This document shows positions 1 through 8,768 of a DNA stretch of 64,000 nucleotides, piece after piece. Position 1 is the stretch's first letter; each line of letters opens with the position of its first letter. The position numbers were made by a program, and so were the translations under genes. The stretch is from Paractinoplanes pyxinae (lineage in GTDB: Bacteria; Actinomycetota; Actinomycetes; Mycobacteriales; Micromonosporaceae), in the NCBI RefSeq assembly GCF_026626335.1, contig NZ_JAPNTZ010000012.1, positions 62,001 through 126,000 on the forward strand, in the 5' to 3' direction. Below the pieces are notes generated by a model, which worked only from the letters and a program-made list of their open reading frames with translations, was not told the DNA's origin and made no database searches.

Positions 1-847
1 TCTCTTTGAGGGTGATGCCGGCCAGGTTGCTGAGCGCCGTCTGCAGGGTGGTCTGCGCGGTCGACATGGTGGCCGCGTTGGGGGTGCCGGCCGGGTTGGC
101 GCCGCGGTTCATGGCCTCGACGCCGCGGCGGAACGAGTCGAGCGCGCTGACCAGGCTGCCGCTGAGCGTGTCGCTCTCGGTGTTGTCCACCGCGGCCTGC
201 AGGTTCTCGGTGAGCTGCTTGACCGTGTCCTGCACGGTGAGCACCTCGTGCGCGAACTGGGCCTGCACCTGGGGCCGGTTGGCGGCGGGCAGCCCCTGCA
301 GCAGGTTCGCGTAGTCGCCCATCCGGTTCACCCGGGTCACGGCCGTCGGCATGTCGATCGCCACGGCCTGCTGCAGGTTCGAGATGTCACCGTCGGGGTC
401 GCGGTTGAGCTCGGCATTGCGCCGGACGGCGGCGTAGAGCGCCAGCGTCAGGTCGCTCGCCTCGACGTGGGCGTTGAGGATGTTGACGGCGCCGGTGACC
501 TTGGGCAGCTTGCTGATCTTGTCTTTCAGGTCGGCCCAGCGCGGCTTGGTGCGCAGGTCGTCGCCGAGCTTGTCGTCGGCCGCGGACACCCGGGTCACGG
601 CCGCGGCCAGCGACTCCGGCGGCTCACTGACGCCCTGGATGCCCGTCGACTGCGATTCGGCGAGGGCGCTGACGAGCGGGGTCAGGGCGGTCAGGTACTC
701 GACGCCCTTCTTCTCCAGCTCGGAGCTCGACCGCTTGTCGGAATTGTCGGTCCAGACGCGACCGAACAGCACCGCTGTCGGCACCAGGACCAGGACCGTC
801 AAAATCACCGCGAGCGCGGAGCCTAAACGGGTTCGCCGGCTGTTCAT
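1..847 (-). CDS. Membrane-anchored sensory protein, N-terminal part (cut by window edge)
   Basis: An open frame runs from ATG at 847 off the left edge without a stop (about 282 residues visible). The start is preceded by GGAGG nine bases upstream. Residues about 9-28 form one hydrophobic segment after a short basic stretch (MNSRRTR), followed by about 250 mostly helical, Ala/Leu/Asp-rich residues with no recognisable enzyme motif. This is the usual layout of the extracytoplasmic input domain of an actinobacterial histidine kinase or methyl-accepting chemotaxis protein, the rest of which would lie outside the window. I cannot tell which of the two it is. The gene is read away from a 480-bp intergenic region and has no partner here. 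Confidence 0.7.
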   Translation of the reverse strand, partial: MNSRRTRLGSALAVILTVLVLVPTAVLFGRVWTDNSDKRSSSELEKKGVEYLTALTPLVSALAESQSTGIQGVSEPPESLAAAVTRVSAADDKLGDDLRTKPRWADLKDKISKLPKVTGAVNILNAHVEASDLTLALYAAVRRNAELNRDPDGDISNLQQAVAIDMPTAVTRVNRMGDYANLLQGLPAANRPQVQAQFAHEVLTVQDTVKQLTENLQAAVDNTESDTLSGSLVSALDSFRRGVEAMNRGANPAGTPNAATMSTAQTTLQTALSNLAGITLKE

Positions 848-1329
848 TGCTTTCGTCCTCCGCCATGCACACGCGATGAGCCGTATTTTTAGCTACTTTC
901 CGTAGCCGTCAGACCCACGGATCCGGGCCAATCTATCCGAGAAAGCCTCAAGAAAACCCTTATCAAGGGCCAGATCTCTCTCGGCTGATCGGGGGATACA
1001 AGGTGCCGTTGTCGTCGTTGTAACGAGCGTTCAGTTCCGTTGCCCGAGTCGGAAGCCCAGCCCAGGCCGGTTACGGAAGACGGGAAAGTTAACGCGGCGA
1101 TGGTAACGGCAGACCGGCCGGACGAAAAGCCACAAGATCCGCAAGCATTGACCGATAAGACCAGTATCGATCAAGCAATACGTAGTCGCGTGATAACGCT
1201 CAGCAATGAGATGGCTGAAAGTGCTGGACTGATCACTGCTCAAAGGAGACACTTCAAGCCCGATGAAGCCCCGATGAGGCTTTCCCGGGGCTTTTCCCCG
1301 GCACGAACCGGGGAAAAGCCCGAAACGGG
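848..1329. other. Intergenic region, no gene seen
   Basis: This 482-bp gap lies between the sensory gene (reading left) and the stop of the DUF885 gene (also minus strand). Frames crossing it show no start with a ribosome site and no family resemblance. It is less GC-rich than its surroundings and should hold the sensory gene's promoter. Its right end holds the terminator hairpin listed separately. Confidence 0.6.
1288..1321 (-). terminator. Terminator hairpin of the DUF885 gene
   Basis: A perfect 14-bp inverted repeat (GGGCTTTTCCCCGG, 6-nt loop, and its complement) lies 9 bp beyond the stop of the DUF885 gene. The A/T block in the stem and lack of a long T tract are typical of actinobacterial terminators. 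Confidence 0.8.
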
Positions 1330-3000
1330 TCAGATGCGGGCGAGTGCTTTGCGAAGGGGATCGAGACCGAGCGAGCCGAGGTTCAGCGCGTCCCGGTGGA
1401 ACGTTTTCAAATCGAAATCCGAGCCCTTGCGCCGACGCGTCTCGTCCCGGGCCTGCAGCCAGATCCGCTCGCCGACCTTGTACGACGGCGCCTGGCCCGG
1501 CCACCCAAGGTAACGCTTCCACTCGAAGCGCAGCGTCTTCTCCTCCATGCGGGTGTGCGCCCGCAGGAACTCCCAGCCCAGCTCGGGCGTCCAGCGCTCG
1601 CCCGGGTGGAAGCCGAACGGGTTGTCGCGCGGGATCTCGAGCTCGAGGTGCATGCCGATGTCGACGATGACCCGGGTTGCCCGCAGCGCCTGGCCGTCGA
1701 ACATGCCCAGCCGGTCGCCGGGGTCGGCGAGATAGCCGAGCTCGTCCATGAGGCGTTCGGCGTACAGGGCCCAGCCCTCGCCATGCCCGGAGCACCAGCA
1801 CAGCAGGCGCTGCCAGCGGTTGAGCACGTCGGCCCGCAGCAGCGTCTGGCTGATCTGCAGGTGATGGCCGGGCACGCCCTCGTGATAGACGGTGGTGACC
1901 TCGCGCCAGGTGGAGAACTCGGTGACGCCCTCGGGCACGGCCCACCACATGCGGCCGGGCCGGCTGAAGTCCTCGCTCGGGCCGGTGTAGTAGATGCTGC
2001 CGTCGCTGGTCGGCGTCAGCATGCACTCGATCTTGCGAGCGGGCGGCTCGATGTCGAAGTGCGTGCCGTTCAGCTCCGAGATCGCCTTGTCGGCCAGGGC
2101 CTGCATCCAGTCGCGGAACGCTTCTTTGCCCGGGATGTTGCGGGCCGGGTCGGCGTCGAGCGCGGCCACCGCCTCGTCGATCGAGGCGCCCTTGCCGGCG
2201 ATGGCGGCCGACGTCGCCCGCATCTCTTCCTCGATGCGGAACAGCTCGGCGAAGCCCCACTCGTACGTCTCTTGCAGGTCGACCTTCGCCCCCAGGAAGT
2301 ACTGCGAGGCCAGTTCGTAGCGTTCGAGCCCGGCCGCCTCTTTGTCGCGGCCGCGCGGCGCCAGCTCGCGTCGCAGGAACTCGGCGAAGTCGGCCGTGGC
2401 CGCGGTGGCCGCGTCGGCGCCGCGGGTCAGCTCGGCGGCCAGCGCTCCGTCCGCCTCGAGCCGGCCCGCCAGCCCGCGATAGAAGTCGTCGCGGTCGGGG
2501 TCGGTCCAGGCGTCGCACTGCTCGGCCACGGCCAGCAGCTGCGCGCGGGCGCTGATCCGGCCGGCCTCGGCCTCCACCAGCAGGGTGCGCTTGTACTGCT
2601 CGAGGGCGCGCGGCAGGTCGTTGAGCCGGGCCGAGATGTTGGCCAGCGCCTCCTCGCCCTCGGTCGGCATCACGTCGAAGACGCCCCGCAGCACGTGCAG
2701 GCCGCTGCTGATCACGCTCACCGTGCTGCGCGAGAAGCCCGCCTCGTCGGTGGCCAGCTCGAGCCCCAGGCGCTCCATCATCGCGTCCTTGGCGACCGCC
2801 TCGGACTCGTGTTCCGGGTCGATCGCGTCCAGTTCGTTGAGAGTGCGCCGGGTCAGTTCGGTCTGGGCGTCGAAGCCGTCGGGCGAGAAGTCGTCGGTCT
2901 TGGCGTCGTGCCCGGCGATGCCCGTGTAGGTGGCGCCGATCGGGCTCAGCTCCGCCCAGTCGGTGACATAGCGGTCGGCGAGGTCATCAATTCGTCCCAC
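1330..3000 (-). CDS. DUF885 family protein (predicted zinc peptidase-like)
   Basis: This 556-residue protein of the DUF885 family, a large helical family regarded as zinc-metallopeptidase-like, has the family signature HEGVPGHHLQ (HExxxHH type, likely zinc ligands) around residue 390. A second conserved block, GEGWALYAE, follows about 30 residues later. There is no signal peptide or membrane segment, so it is probably cytoplasmic. The GTG start at 3000 is preceded by TAGGGT (plus-strand 3007-3012) with 6 nt between, which points to a leaderless mRNA. The substrate is unknown. It stands alone, ending in a strong hairpin, with a PHP phosphoesterase gene upstream on the same strand. Confidence 0.88.
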   Translation of the reverse strand: MGRIDDLADRYVTDWAELSPIGATYTGIAGHDAKTDDFSPDGFDAQTELTRRTLNELDAIDPEHESEAVAKDAMMERLGLELATDEAGFSRSTVSVISSGLHVLRGVFDVMPTEGEEALANISARLNDLPRALEQYKRTLLVEAEAGRISARAQLLAVAEQCDAWTDPDRDDFYRGLAGRLEADGALAAELTRGADAATAATADFAEFLRRELAPRGRDKEAAGLERYELASQYFLGAKVDLQETYEWGFAELFRIEEEMRATSAAIAGKGASIDEAVAALDADPARNIPGKEAFRDWMQALADKAISELNGTHFDIEPPARKIECMLTPTSDGSIYYTGPSEDFSRPGRMWWAVPEGVTEFSTWREVTTVYHEGVPGHHLQISQTLLRADVLNRWQRLLCWCSGHGEGWALYAERLMDELGYLADPGDRLGMFDGQALRATRVIVDIGMHLELEIPRDNPFGFHPGERWTPELGWEFLRAHTRMEEKTLRFEWKRYLGWPGQAPSYKVGERIWLQARDETRRRKGSDFDLKTFHRDALNLGSLGLDPLRKALARI

Positions 3001-3019
3001 GAACCGACCCTACGGCCTT

Positions 3020-4078
3020 TCACTTGTGTCCGGCGGCCCACTCCAGCAAGCGCTCCATCGACCAGGTGTTGACCACTCGTTCCGGCGGCACACCGCAGAG
3101 GGCGGCCCGCTCACAGCCGTACCGGAGCCAATCGAGCTGACCGGGGGCGTGGGCGTCGGTGTCGATGCTGAACAGGCAGCCCGCCTCGACCGCGACCGTC
3201 AGCATGCGCTTCGGCGGGTCGAGCCGGTCAGGCCGGGAGTTGATCTCGATGGCCTTGCCGTGCTCGACACAGGCCGCGATCACCTTGTCCAGGTCGAACG
3301 AGCTGGGCGGGCGGGTGTGGCCCTTGCGGTGGCCGCGGTCGCCCTCGCCCGAGGCCGACACCTTGCGGCCGGTCATGTGACCCAGGATGTCCAGGTGCGG
3401 GTTGGCCAGCGCGTTGACCATGCGCTTGGTCATCCGCGGCGACTCGTCGCGCAGCTTGCTGTGCACCGAGCCGACCACCACGTCGAGCCGGACCAGCAGC
3501 TCGTCCTCCTGGTCGAGCGAGCCGTCGTCGAGGATGTCGACCTCGATGCCGGTGAGGATGCGGAAGCCCTCGGGCAGCGCGTCGTTGACCTTGGCCACAT
3601 AGTCGAGCTGGCGGCGCAGCCGGGCCGGGGGCAGCCCGCGGGCCACGGTGAGCCGGGGCGAGTGGTCGGTGAGCACCAGATACTCGTGGCCCAGCTCGAC
3701 CGCGGCCAGCGCCATCTCTTCGATCGGGGAGCCGCCGTCCGACCAGTCCGAATGCGAGTGGCAGTCGCCGCGCAGCGCCTCGCGCAGCCGGGCGGCCGCA
3801 CCCTGCAGGTCGGTGCCCTCGGTGCTCTCGAGCCGGCGCAGATAGACCGGCTCCTCACCGGCCAGCGACTCGGCGATGCACCGGGCGGTGACGTCGCCCA
3901 CCCCGGACAGCTCGCCCAGCGTGCCGGCCGCGGCCCGCTCGGCCAGCTCGGTCACGGGCAGCGGGCCGATCGTCTTGGCGGCCGCGCGGAACGAGCGCAC
4001 CCGGTACGTCGACTCGTTCGCCCGCTCCAGCAGAAAGGCGATGCGCCGCAGGTCGGCCACCGGATCACGAGACGCCAT
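3020..4078 (-). CDS. PHP domain protein with N-terminal PolX-like helical part
   Basis: This 352-residue protein starts with about 95 residues resembling the helix-hairpin-helix N-terminus of family X DNA polymerases (VRSFRAAAKTI, then LSGVGDVTARCIAE). It lacks the polymerase core and continues directly into a PHP metal-dependent phosphoesterase domain: HSHSDWSDG, LTDHSP, GIEVDIL, GSVHSK, ILGHMTGR, EINSRPDRLDPP and DTDAHAPGQ all look like intact metal-ligand blocks. It could be a nuclease or histidinol-phosphatase-like hydrolase; the DNA-binding N-terminus favours a DNA repair role (inference). TAAGCT lies 7 nt before the ATG, so it is probably leaderless, divergent from mtnA with only 41 bp between start codons. 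Confidence 0.85.
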   Translation of the reverse strand: MASRDPVADLRRIAFLLERANESTYRVRSFRAAAKTIGPLPVTELAERAAAGTLGELSGVGDVTARCIAESLAGEEPVYLRRLESTEGTDLQGAAARLREALRGDCHSHSDWSDGGSPIEEMALAAVELGHEYLVLTDHSPRLTVARGLPPARLRRQLDYVAKVNDALPEGFRILTGIEVDILDDGSLDQEDELLVRLDVVVGSVHSKLRDESPRMTKRMVNALANPHLDILGHMTGRKVSASGEGDRGHRKGHTRPPSSFDLDKVIAACVEHGKAIEINSRPDRLDPPKRMLTVAVEAGCLFSIDTDAHAPGQLDWLRYGCERAALCGVPPERVVNTWSMERLLEWAAGHK

Positions 4079-4119
4079 GCGGACCAGCTTAGAGACCTGC
4101 CGCGGATACGATCGCCCGC

Positions 4120-5082
4120 ATGCGGACGATCGACTGGGTGGACGGCGCGATCGAGATCATCGATCAGACGGTGCTGCCGGCGGAGCTCAAGATCCAGCGG
4201 CTGCACACGGTGGGTGAGCTGGTGGCGGCCATTCAGTCCCTGGCCGTACGGGGTGCCCCGGCGCTCGGCGTGGCCGGCGCCTTCGGGGTGGCGCTGGCCG
4301 CCCGCGTGCACGCCGACGATCCGCAGGCGCTCGCTCTGGCCGTACGCAAGATCGAAACCGCCCGGCCGACGGCGGTCAACCTGGCCCGGGGCGCCCAGCG
4401 AGCCGCCTCTTTCCTCAAGCACGGCCCGCAAGCCGTGCTCGAAGAGGCGTGCCGGGTGCGCGACGAAGAGATCGCCGCCTCGGACGCCATGGCAGCGCGG
4501 GGAGCCGACCTGCTAGTCGAGCTGTGCGGCGCCCGGCCGCGACTGCTCACCCACTGCAACACCGGCGGGCTGGCCGCGGTCACCGTGGGCACGGCGCTCG
4601 GCGTGGTGCACGAACTGCACCGGCGGGGCCGGCTGGCCGGGGTGGTGGCCAGCGAGACCCGGCCGCTGCTGCAGGGCGCGCGGCTGACCTCGTGGGAGCT
4701 GAGCCGGTGGGGGATCGAGCACCGGGTCGCGGTCGACTCGGCCGGGCCCTTCCTGATGGCGCGGGGTGAGGTCGACGCGGTGATCCTGGGCGCCGACCGG
4801 ATCTGCGCCAACGGCGACGTGATCAACAAGATCGGGACGTACGCGCACGCCCTGGGCGCCCGGGCCGCCGGGATCCCGTTCGTGGTGGTCGCGCCGGAAT
4901 CGACGATCGACCTGGACACCCCGTACGGCGCCGCCGTGCCCATCGAGGACCGGGGCGCGAGCGAGATCACGCCCTGGGCCGACGCGGCCAATCCGGCCTT
5001 CGACGTGACCCCGCACGAGCTGGTGACCGCGATCGTGACGGACCGGCGCGTTATTACCGGGGCGCCGGCTTCCACGGCTTGA
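4120..5082 (+). CDS. mtnA: S-methyl-5-thioribose-1-phosphate isomerase
   Basis: MtnA isomerises methylthioribose-1-phosphate to methylthioribulose-1-phosphate in the methionine salvage pathway. The 320-residue protein belongs to the eIF2B-like aldose-ketose isomerase family: it has IQSLAVRGAPALGVAGAFG, THCNTGGLA with the active-site Cys, ETRPLLQGARLT, and GADRICANGDVINKIGTY with the catalytic Asp. A TACGAT hexamer at 4107-4112, 7 nt before the ATG, indicates a leaderless transcript. No other salvage genes are nearby. Its last 29 bases overlap the end of the convergent DinB-fold gene. Confidence 0.95.
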   Translation: MRTIDWVDGAIEIIDQTVLPAELKIQRLHTVGELVAAIQSLAVRGAPALGVAGAFGVALAARVHADDPQALALAVRKIETARPTAVNLARGAQRAASFLKHGPQAVLEEACRVRDEEIAASDAMAARGADLLVELCGARPRLLTHCNTGGLAAVTVGTALGVVHELHRRGRLAGVVASETRPLLQGARLTSWELSRWGIEHRVAVDSAGPFLMARGEVDAVILGADRICANGDVINKIGTYAHALGARAAGIPFVVVAPESTIDLDTPYGAAVPIEDRGASEITPWADAANPAFDVTPHELVTAIVTDRRVITGAPASTA

Positions 5083-5629
5083 GCCAGTCGGTCTCGGGCC
5101 AGCCCTCGGCCGCGGCCATCAGCGGGTACGCCGTGGCGCCGTCGACCGACTCGCGGATGATGTCGGCGTGCCCGGTGTGCCGGGCCGTCTCCTGGATCAG
5201 GTGCAGCAGGACCCAGCGCAGCGTCCAGTGCGTCATGTCCTTGCTGTTCCAGGGCACCGAATGGTCGATCTCGACGCGGTGCTCGAGGTCGTTCAGCTCG
5301 GTGACCGTCTTCTCGGTCTGCTCGGCCACGCGGTCGTAGCGGGCGAACACGTCGTCGATGGTCTCGCCCTCGGCCAGGCGGAAGTTCTCGGCGTACGCGT
5401 GATAGTCGAGCTCCTGCGGCTCGCCGCGCACCTGGCCCATCCACCCGGCCTCGGTCGAGGCGCAGTGCTTGATCAGGCCGCCGACGCTGAGCTGGCTGGC
5501 CGACGGAGTGGCGCGCAGTTGCTCGTCGGTAAGGCCGTACGCGGTGAGCCTCAGCACGTAACGCATCTGGGCGAGGTAGGCGAGAAGGCCCTGCTGTTCG
5601 TTCTCGATGGCGCCGACCTGACCGGGCAT
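5054..5629 (-). CDS. DinB-fold protein (DUF664)
   Basis: A 191-residue four-helix-bundle protein of the DinB/YfiT superfamily (DUF664). Candidate metal-binding histidines sit at LIKHCASTE, VLLHLIQETARHTGHADIIRE and similar positions typical of the family. Some members are mycothiol- or bacillithiol-dependent transferases, but the substrate of this one cannot be told from sequence. AGGAG lies 5 nt before the ATG. It converges on mtnA with a 29-bp overlap of coding ends (5054-5082), so the two transcripts are antisense to each other at their 3' ends. Confidence 0.88.
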   Translation of the reverse strand: MPGQVGAIENEQQGLLAYLAQMRYVLRLTAYGLTDEQLRATPSASQLSVGGLIKHCASTEAGWMGQVRGEPQELDYHAYAENFRLAEGETIDDVFARYDRVAEQTEKTVTELNDLEHRVEIDHSVPWNSKDMTHWTLRWVLLHLIQETARHTGHADIIRESVDGATAYPLMAAAEGWPETDWLKPWKPAPR

Positions 5630-5661
5630 TTCAACTCCTTGGTTTGTCGTTGCCCTTCACG

Positions 5662-6609
5662 CTAGGAGCTATTGCGGCCAGTTTCCGGCCGCATCGCTGT
5701 CACCTTCGTACGATCCTCGGCCACCGCCGTGATCCAGCCACCGGACCGTCCCAGATCGAGCAGTACGCCGGGGTCGGCGGGCAGTTCGGTCGGGGCGCCG
5801 GGCGCGGGCGGCCAGGCCCGGCGAAGCGCCACGGCCGGGCGCAGAGCCGGGATCAGAGCTTGTGCCGGATCGGGCTCGTCCAGCAAGGCCCGCATCCGGT
5901 GCAGATCCGACAACACCTGGTCGAGCTCGGCCCGGACGGCGGTCGCGTTGCCGCCGCACATGGCGGCGATGAGTTCGGCGCGGGTGGCGGCGACCCGGGT
6001 GCCGTCCCGGAACGAGCCGGCGGCCAGCGTGGCGGCCGCCGGGTTGTCGTGCAGTTGGTCGGCCAGAGCGGCCGCGAGCAGGTGCGGGACGTGGCTGACC
6101 TGGGCCACCACGCGGTCGTGCTCGGCCGCGGTCAACGGGACGACCCGTGCGCCCAGACCGGTGATCTCGGCGGCCACGGTCAGCCAGTCGGGCAACGAGG
6201 TCTCGCCCGGCTCCAGGCACAGAACCCAGACGCAGCCGGTGAACAGATCCGGATCAGTGGCGGCGAAGCCGGACGTCTCTTTGCCGGCCATGGGGTGACC
6301 ACCGACGAAGCGGGGCAGGGCGAGATCGCGTACGGGCCCCTTGACCGAAGTCACGTCGGTGATGAGGCCGGGGTAGCCGGTGAGCTCGCTCGCGACAGTG
6401 GTCAGCGCGGGCAGGGGCACGGCGAGGACCGCCAAGCTCGTGCCGGCGAGGGCGGCCGCCGCCGTCGCGGCCACGGCAAAGCCGGCGGCGGTGGCCTCGG
6501 CGCGGGTCGCGGGGTCGGCGTCGTAGCCGGTCACCCGATGACCTTGAGCGGCCAGGGCGCGCAGCATCGAGCCGCCGATCAGTCCTAACCCGATGACCGC
6601 GATGTCCAC
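5662..6609 (-). CDS. tyrA: Prephenate dehydrogenase
   Basis: TyrA converts prephenate to 4-hydroxyphenylpyruvate (NAD+-dependent oxidative decarboxylation) in tyrosine synthesis. The 315-residue protein opens with a Rossmann nucleotide-binding motif, GLGLIGGSMLRAL. It has the family blocks DVTSVKGPV, GGHPMAGKETSG (conserved His) and LTAAEHDRVVAQVSHVPHLLA. No C-terminal ACT domain is evident. The start is GTG at 6609. It lies upstream of the DinB-fold gene on the same strand with a 32-bp gap, but the two share no pathway. Confidence 0.92.
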   Translation of the reverse strand: MDIAVIGLGLIGGSMLRALAAQGHRVTGYDADPATRAEATAAGFAVAATAAAALAGTSLAVLAVPLPALTTVASELTGYPGLITDVTSVKGPVRDLALPRFVGGHPMAGKETSGFAATDPDLFTGCVWVLCLEPGETSLPDWLTVAAEITGLGARVVPLTAAEHDRVVAQVSHVPHLLAAALADQLHDNPAAATLAAGSFRDGTRVAATRAELIAAMCGGNATAVRAELDQVLSDLHRMRALLDEPDPAQALIPALRPAVALRRAWPPAPGAPTELPADPGVLLDLGRSGGWITAVAEDRTKVTAMRPETGRNSS

Positions 6610-6636
6610 AGCGGGAACTTTCTCACAGCCCCGCCG

Positions 6637-7401
6637 TCAGGCCTTGCAGTTGTGCGACCTCTTCCACGCCGCGACCTCGGCCACCGGGCTCTTGGCGCCG
6701 CCCTTACGCCACGAGGCCAGGTATGAATACGGCCACACCACGCCCCGCCGGACCTTCCAGTCGCCGACCTTGGCGCACGGCGGCGAGATGCCGTAGTGCA
6801 GATGGCACACGTTGTTGGCGTTGCCCGTCCGGCCGACCTTGCCGATCTGCTGGCCCGCCGTGACCCGGACGCCCTTCTTGATGCCGGTCTGCACCTTGCT
6901 CAGGTGCGAGCCGTAGTAGCGCACGCCGTCGTCGCCGAGCAGGGACACCGACAGGCCGCCGTTGTTCGGGCCGTCGGGCGAACCCTTCACGTACTTGTCG
7001 GTGAGGCTGATCTCGAGCACGACGCCGCTGGTCGCGGCCACCACCGGCTTCCCGCAGTCGGCGAAGATGTCGGTCGCCTTGTACTTCGAGTGCGTGGTGT
7101 GCCAGTCGACGTTCGACGCCTTGACCGGGAAGACGTACTTCACGACCTTTTTGGGGGCGCGCGACACGGTCGGCCGCGGCGACGGCGGTCGGGTGCGCGC
7201 CACGCCGTTCGCCGCCGAGGCCGAGGGCGACGTGGGCACGACGGAAGCCTGCGCGGCCGCCGGCGTCGTCGCGGCCGTGGTGGCTGCGGGGTCGACGAAC
7301 TGCGGCGTCGGGGCGGCGGAGTCGCCCCCGGCCGTGCCGCCGCAACCGGCCAGGCAGACGGCCAGAACGGTCAAACCGGAGAGGGTACGGAGCAAAGGCA
7401 C
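6637..7401 (-). CDS. M23-family peptidase lipoprotein
   Basis: The open frame extends upstream to 7932, but the likely start is GTG at 7401, which yields a lipoprotein signal (basic start, hydrophobic core, LAGC with the lipid Cys at residue 20). A Thr/Ala/Pro-rich spacer follows, then a LytM/M23 domain with HSKYKATD and HLHYG (zinc-ligand histidines and Asp) in a 254-residue product. Members cleave peptidoglycan cross-links or act as scaffolds. The ligand spacing in the first motif is longer than the usual HxxxD, so activity is likely but not certain. It acts at the outer face of the membrane. Confidence 0.85.
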   Translation of the reverse strand: MPLLRTLSGLTVLAVCLAGCGGTAGGDSAAPTPQFVDPAATTAATTPAAAQASVVPTSPSASAANGVARTRPPSPRPTVSRAPKKVVKYVFPVKASNVDWHTTHSKYKATDIFADCGKPVVAATSGVVLEISLTDKYVKGSPDGPNNGGLSVSLLGDDGVRYYGSHLSKVQTGIKKGVRVTAGQQIGKVGRTGNANNVCHLHYGISPPCAKVGDWKVRRGVVWPYSYLASWRKGGAKSPVAEVAAWKRSHNCKA

Positions 7402-7497
7402 CGAGCCATCGTGGCAGAAGTCGGCCGCTCCCGCCGACCCGCGCTGGCTAGGCTGGCACGGACGGGCACCGCTCGGGCGAGGTGGAGGTGGGTCGCG

Positions 7498-7872
7498 ATG
7501 GACCGGCAGGACGTGTGGCAGACGAGCCCGCCACCGCCGCCCATGCGCGCGCCCTCGGGGCTGTTCCCCGGGCCGTCCCGCCCGACCTATCGCGAGCCGC
7601 ACCCGATCAGTGCCGCTCCGCTGCTGGCCGGCCTCGGCTCCGGTGCGGTCTGGCTCACGCTGTTCGGCCTGCTCGGTCGCGACCTGGCCGGTTACGCCTG
7701 GTGGACGGTGCTGGCCGCGGTCATCGCCTGGGCCGTCGCGCTGGTGCTGACCGCGATCGGCGACCGCGCGGTGGCCGTCGGCGTGGCGCTGGCCGCCGGG
7801 TTCGGGCTGTCGATCGCGATGGCCTTCGTGGCCGCGCAGTGGATCACCAGTTACGACTGGCCGTTGTGGTGA
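7498..7872 (+). CDS. Small membrane protein, hypothetical
   Basis: A 124-residue protein starts at ATG 7498, preceded by GGAGGTGG at good distance. A proline-rich cytoplasmic N-terminus of about 40 residues is followed by three closely spaced hydrophobic segments (about residues 42-60, 66-86 and 92-112). No family is recognised. It is divergent from the M23 lipoprotein gene (96 bp between starts), so the two may share a promoter region. Confidence 0.75.
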   Translation: MDRQDVWQTSPPPPPMRAPSGLFPGPSRPTYREPHPISAAPLLAGLGSGAVWLTLFGLLGRDLAGYAWWTVLAAVIAWAVALVLTAIGDRAVAVGVALAAGFGLSIAMAFVAAQWITSYDWPLW

Positions 7873-7997
7873 TTGTCCGGTCTTGCCGGTCTTGTCGGCG
7901 ACCCGATGTGGCGTACCCGTCGCCGTGCGCACAGGCCCCTGATTTAAAGAACACTGGGCCTTGACTTAAAGACTTGAAAAGGTTCAACCTCGGCTTC

Positions 7998-8165
7998 ATG
8001 CCCCCCACATCCCCCCGGCTCGACCCCGATCGCCGCCGGCGCCGGCTCGAGCTGCTGGCCGCGCTGGCCAGCGCCAAAACAGCGCGGGAGACCACCCAAC
8101 CGCAACGGCTGCGCCGGGCCCGGCTGCGCGAGCTCATCGCGATGCGTCGTCGCCTGGTCAACTGA
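7998..8165 (+). CDS. Small basic protein, hypothetical
   Basis: A possible 55-residue protein from ATG 7998 (an in-frame TTG at 7974 would add 8 residues). It is rich in Arg/Leu and looks helical and nucleic-acid-binding. Third codon positions are strongly G/C as in real genes here, but there is no clear ribosome site. It is preceded by an AT-rich stretch with TTGACT at 7961. This is a plausible but unproven gene. Confidence 0.45.
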   Translation: MPPTSPRLDPDRRRRRLELLAALASAKTARETTQPQRLRRARLRELIAMRRRLVN

Positions 8166-8252
8166 CTTCGTCCGCTCACCAGGCGTGGCGCGCCGCGCCC
8201 GCCGTACTTCCCGCTACCGTCACTCGCGAGCACATACGTCGTGGGGGGAAAG

Positions 8253-8768
8253 TTGTCGACATTCGCTGCCGCCGTGGGCCGGGGCAAGAACGGGTGGACG
8301 GCGTCCGAGCTGGACATGAGCGGTCTGGCCGACATCGACGAGGTCGTCGACGCGATGCGGGACGTCGAGCCGGACGCCGACGTCACCCTGCTGTTCGTCG
8401 AGAGCGACGACCAATATCTGGCCATCCTGCGCCTGGACGAGGGCGAGGACCTGCGCGTCTTCGGATCGGACTCGGCGTTCGCCGACGAGTCGCGGATCGG
8501 CGCGATGCTGCTGGGCGAGATCGAGGCGCCGGCGCTCGAGATCGACGACCTGACCGCGGCCGACGACGATGACGAGGCCGACCAGCCCGCGACCGACCCT
8601 GACGCCGATCCGGTGGGCGACGCCGAGCTGCTCAACGACCTCGGCATCAACGCCAATCGGCTGCTCGCGTTGTGCGGGCAGGAGGGCATGCTGCCGGCCG
8701 ACGTGACCGCCGAGCTCTGCGGGCGGATCGGCTGCGGCGACGAGATGGAAGAGCTGCGCGAGGCGTGA
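8253..8768 (+). CDS. tRNA adenosine deaminase-associated protein
   Basis: An acidic protein of about 171 residues that in actinobacteria is found directly upstream of tadA. Recognisable parts are the opening STFAAAVGRGKNGWTASELD, the LRLDEGEDLRVFGSDSAFA block, an Asp-rich variable middle and a C-terminal LLALCGQEGMLPADVTAELC block. I place the start at TTG 8253, which matches the usual N-terminus and follows GGGGGG; an in-frame GTG at 8241 lacks a ribosome site. Its stop overlaps the tadA start (GTGA), implying coupled translation. The biochemical role is not established. Confidence 0.85.
   Translation: MSTFAAAVGRGKNGWTASELDMSGLADIDEVVDAMRDVEPDADVTLLFVESDDQYLAILRLDEGEDLRVFGSDSAFADESRIGAMLLGEIEAPALEIDDLTAADDDDEADQPATDPDADPVGDAELLNDLGINANRLLALCGQEGMLPADVTAELCGRIGCGDEMEELREA

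Noticed and set aside
848..1020. Possible flagellar sigma-factor (FliA-type) promoter before the sensory gene, suggested by TCGGATAG on the minus strand
   Set aside because: The match to GCCGATAA is weak and no correctly spaced -35 is convincing.
1040..1513. Plus-strand open frame of 157 codons
   Set aside because: It spans an intergenic region and a terminator hairpin and then runs antisense to DUF885; no ribosome site or family resemblance.
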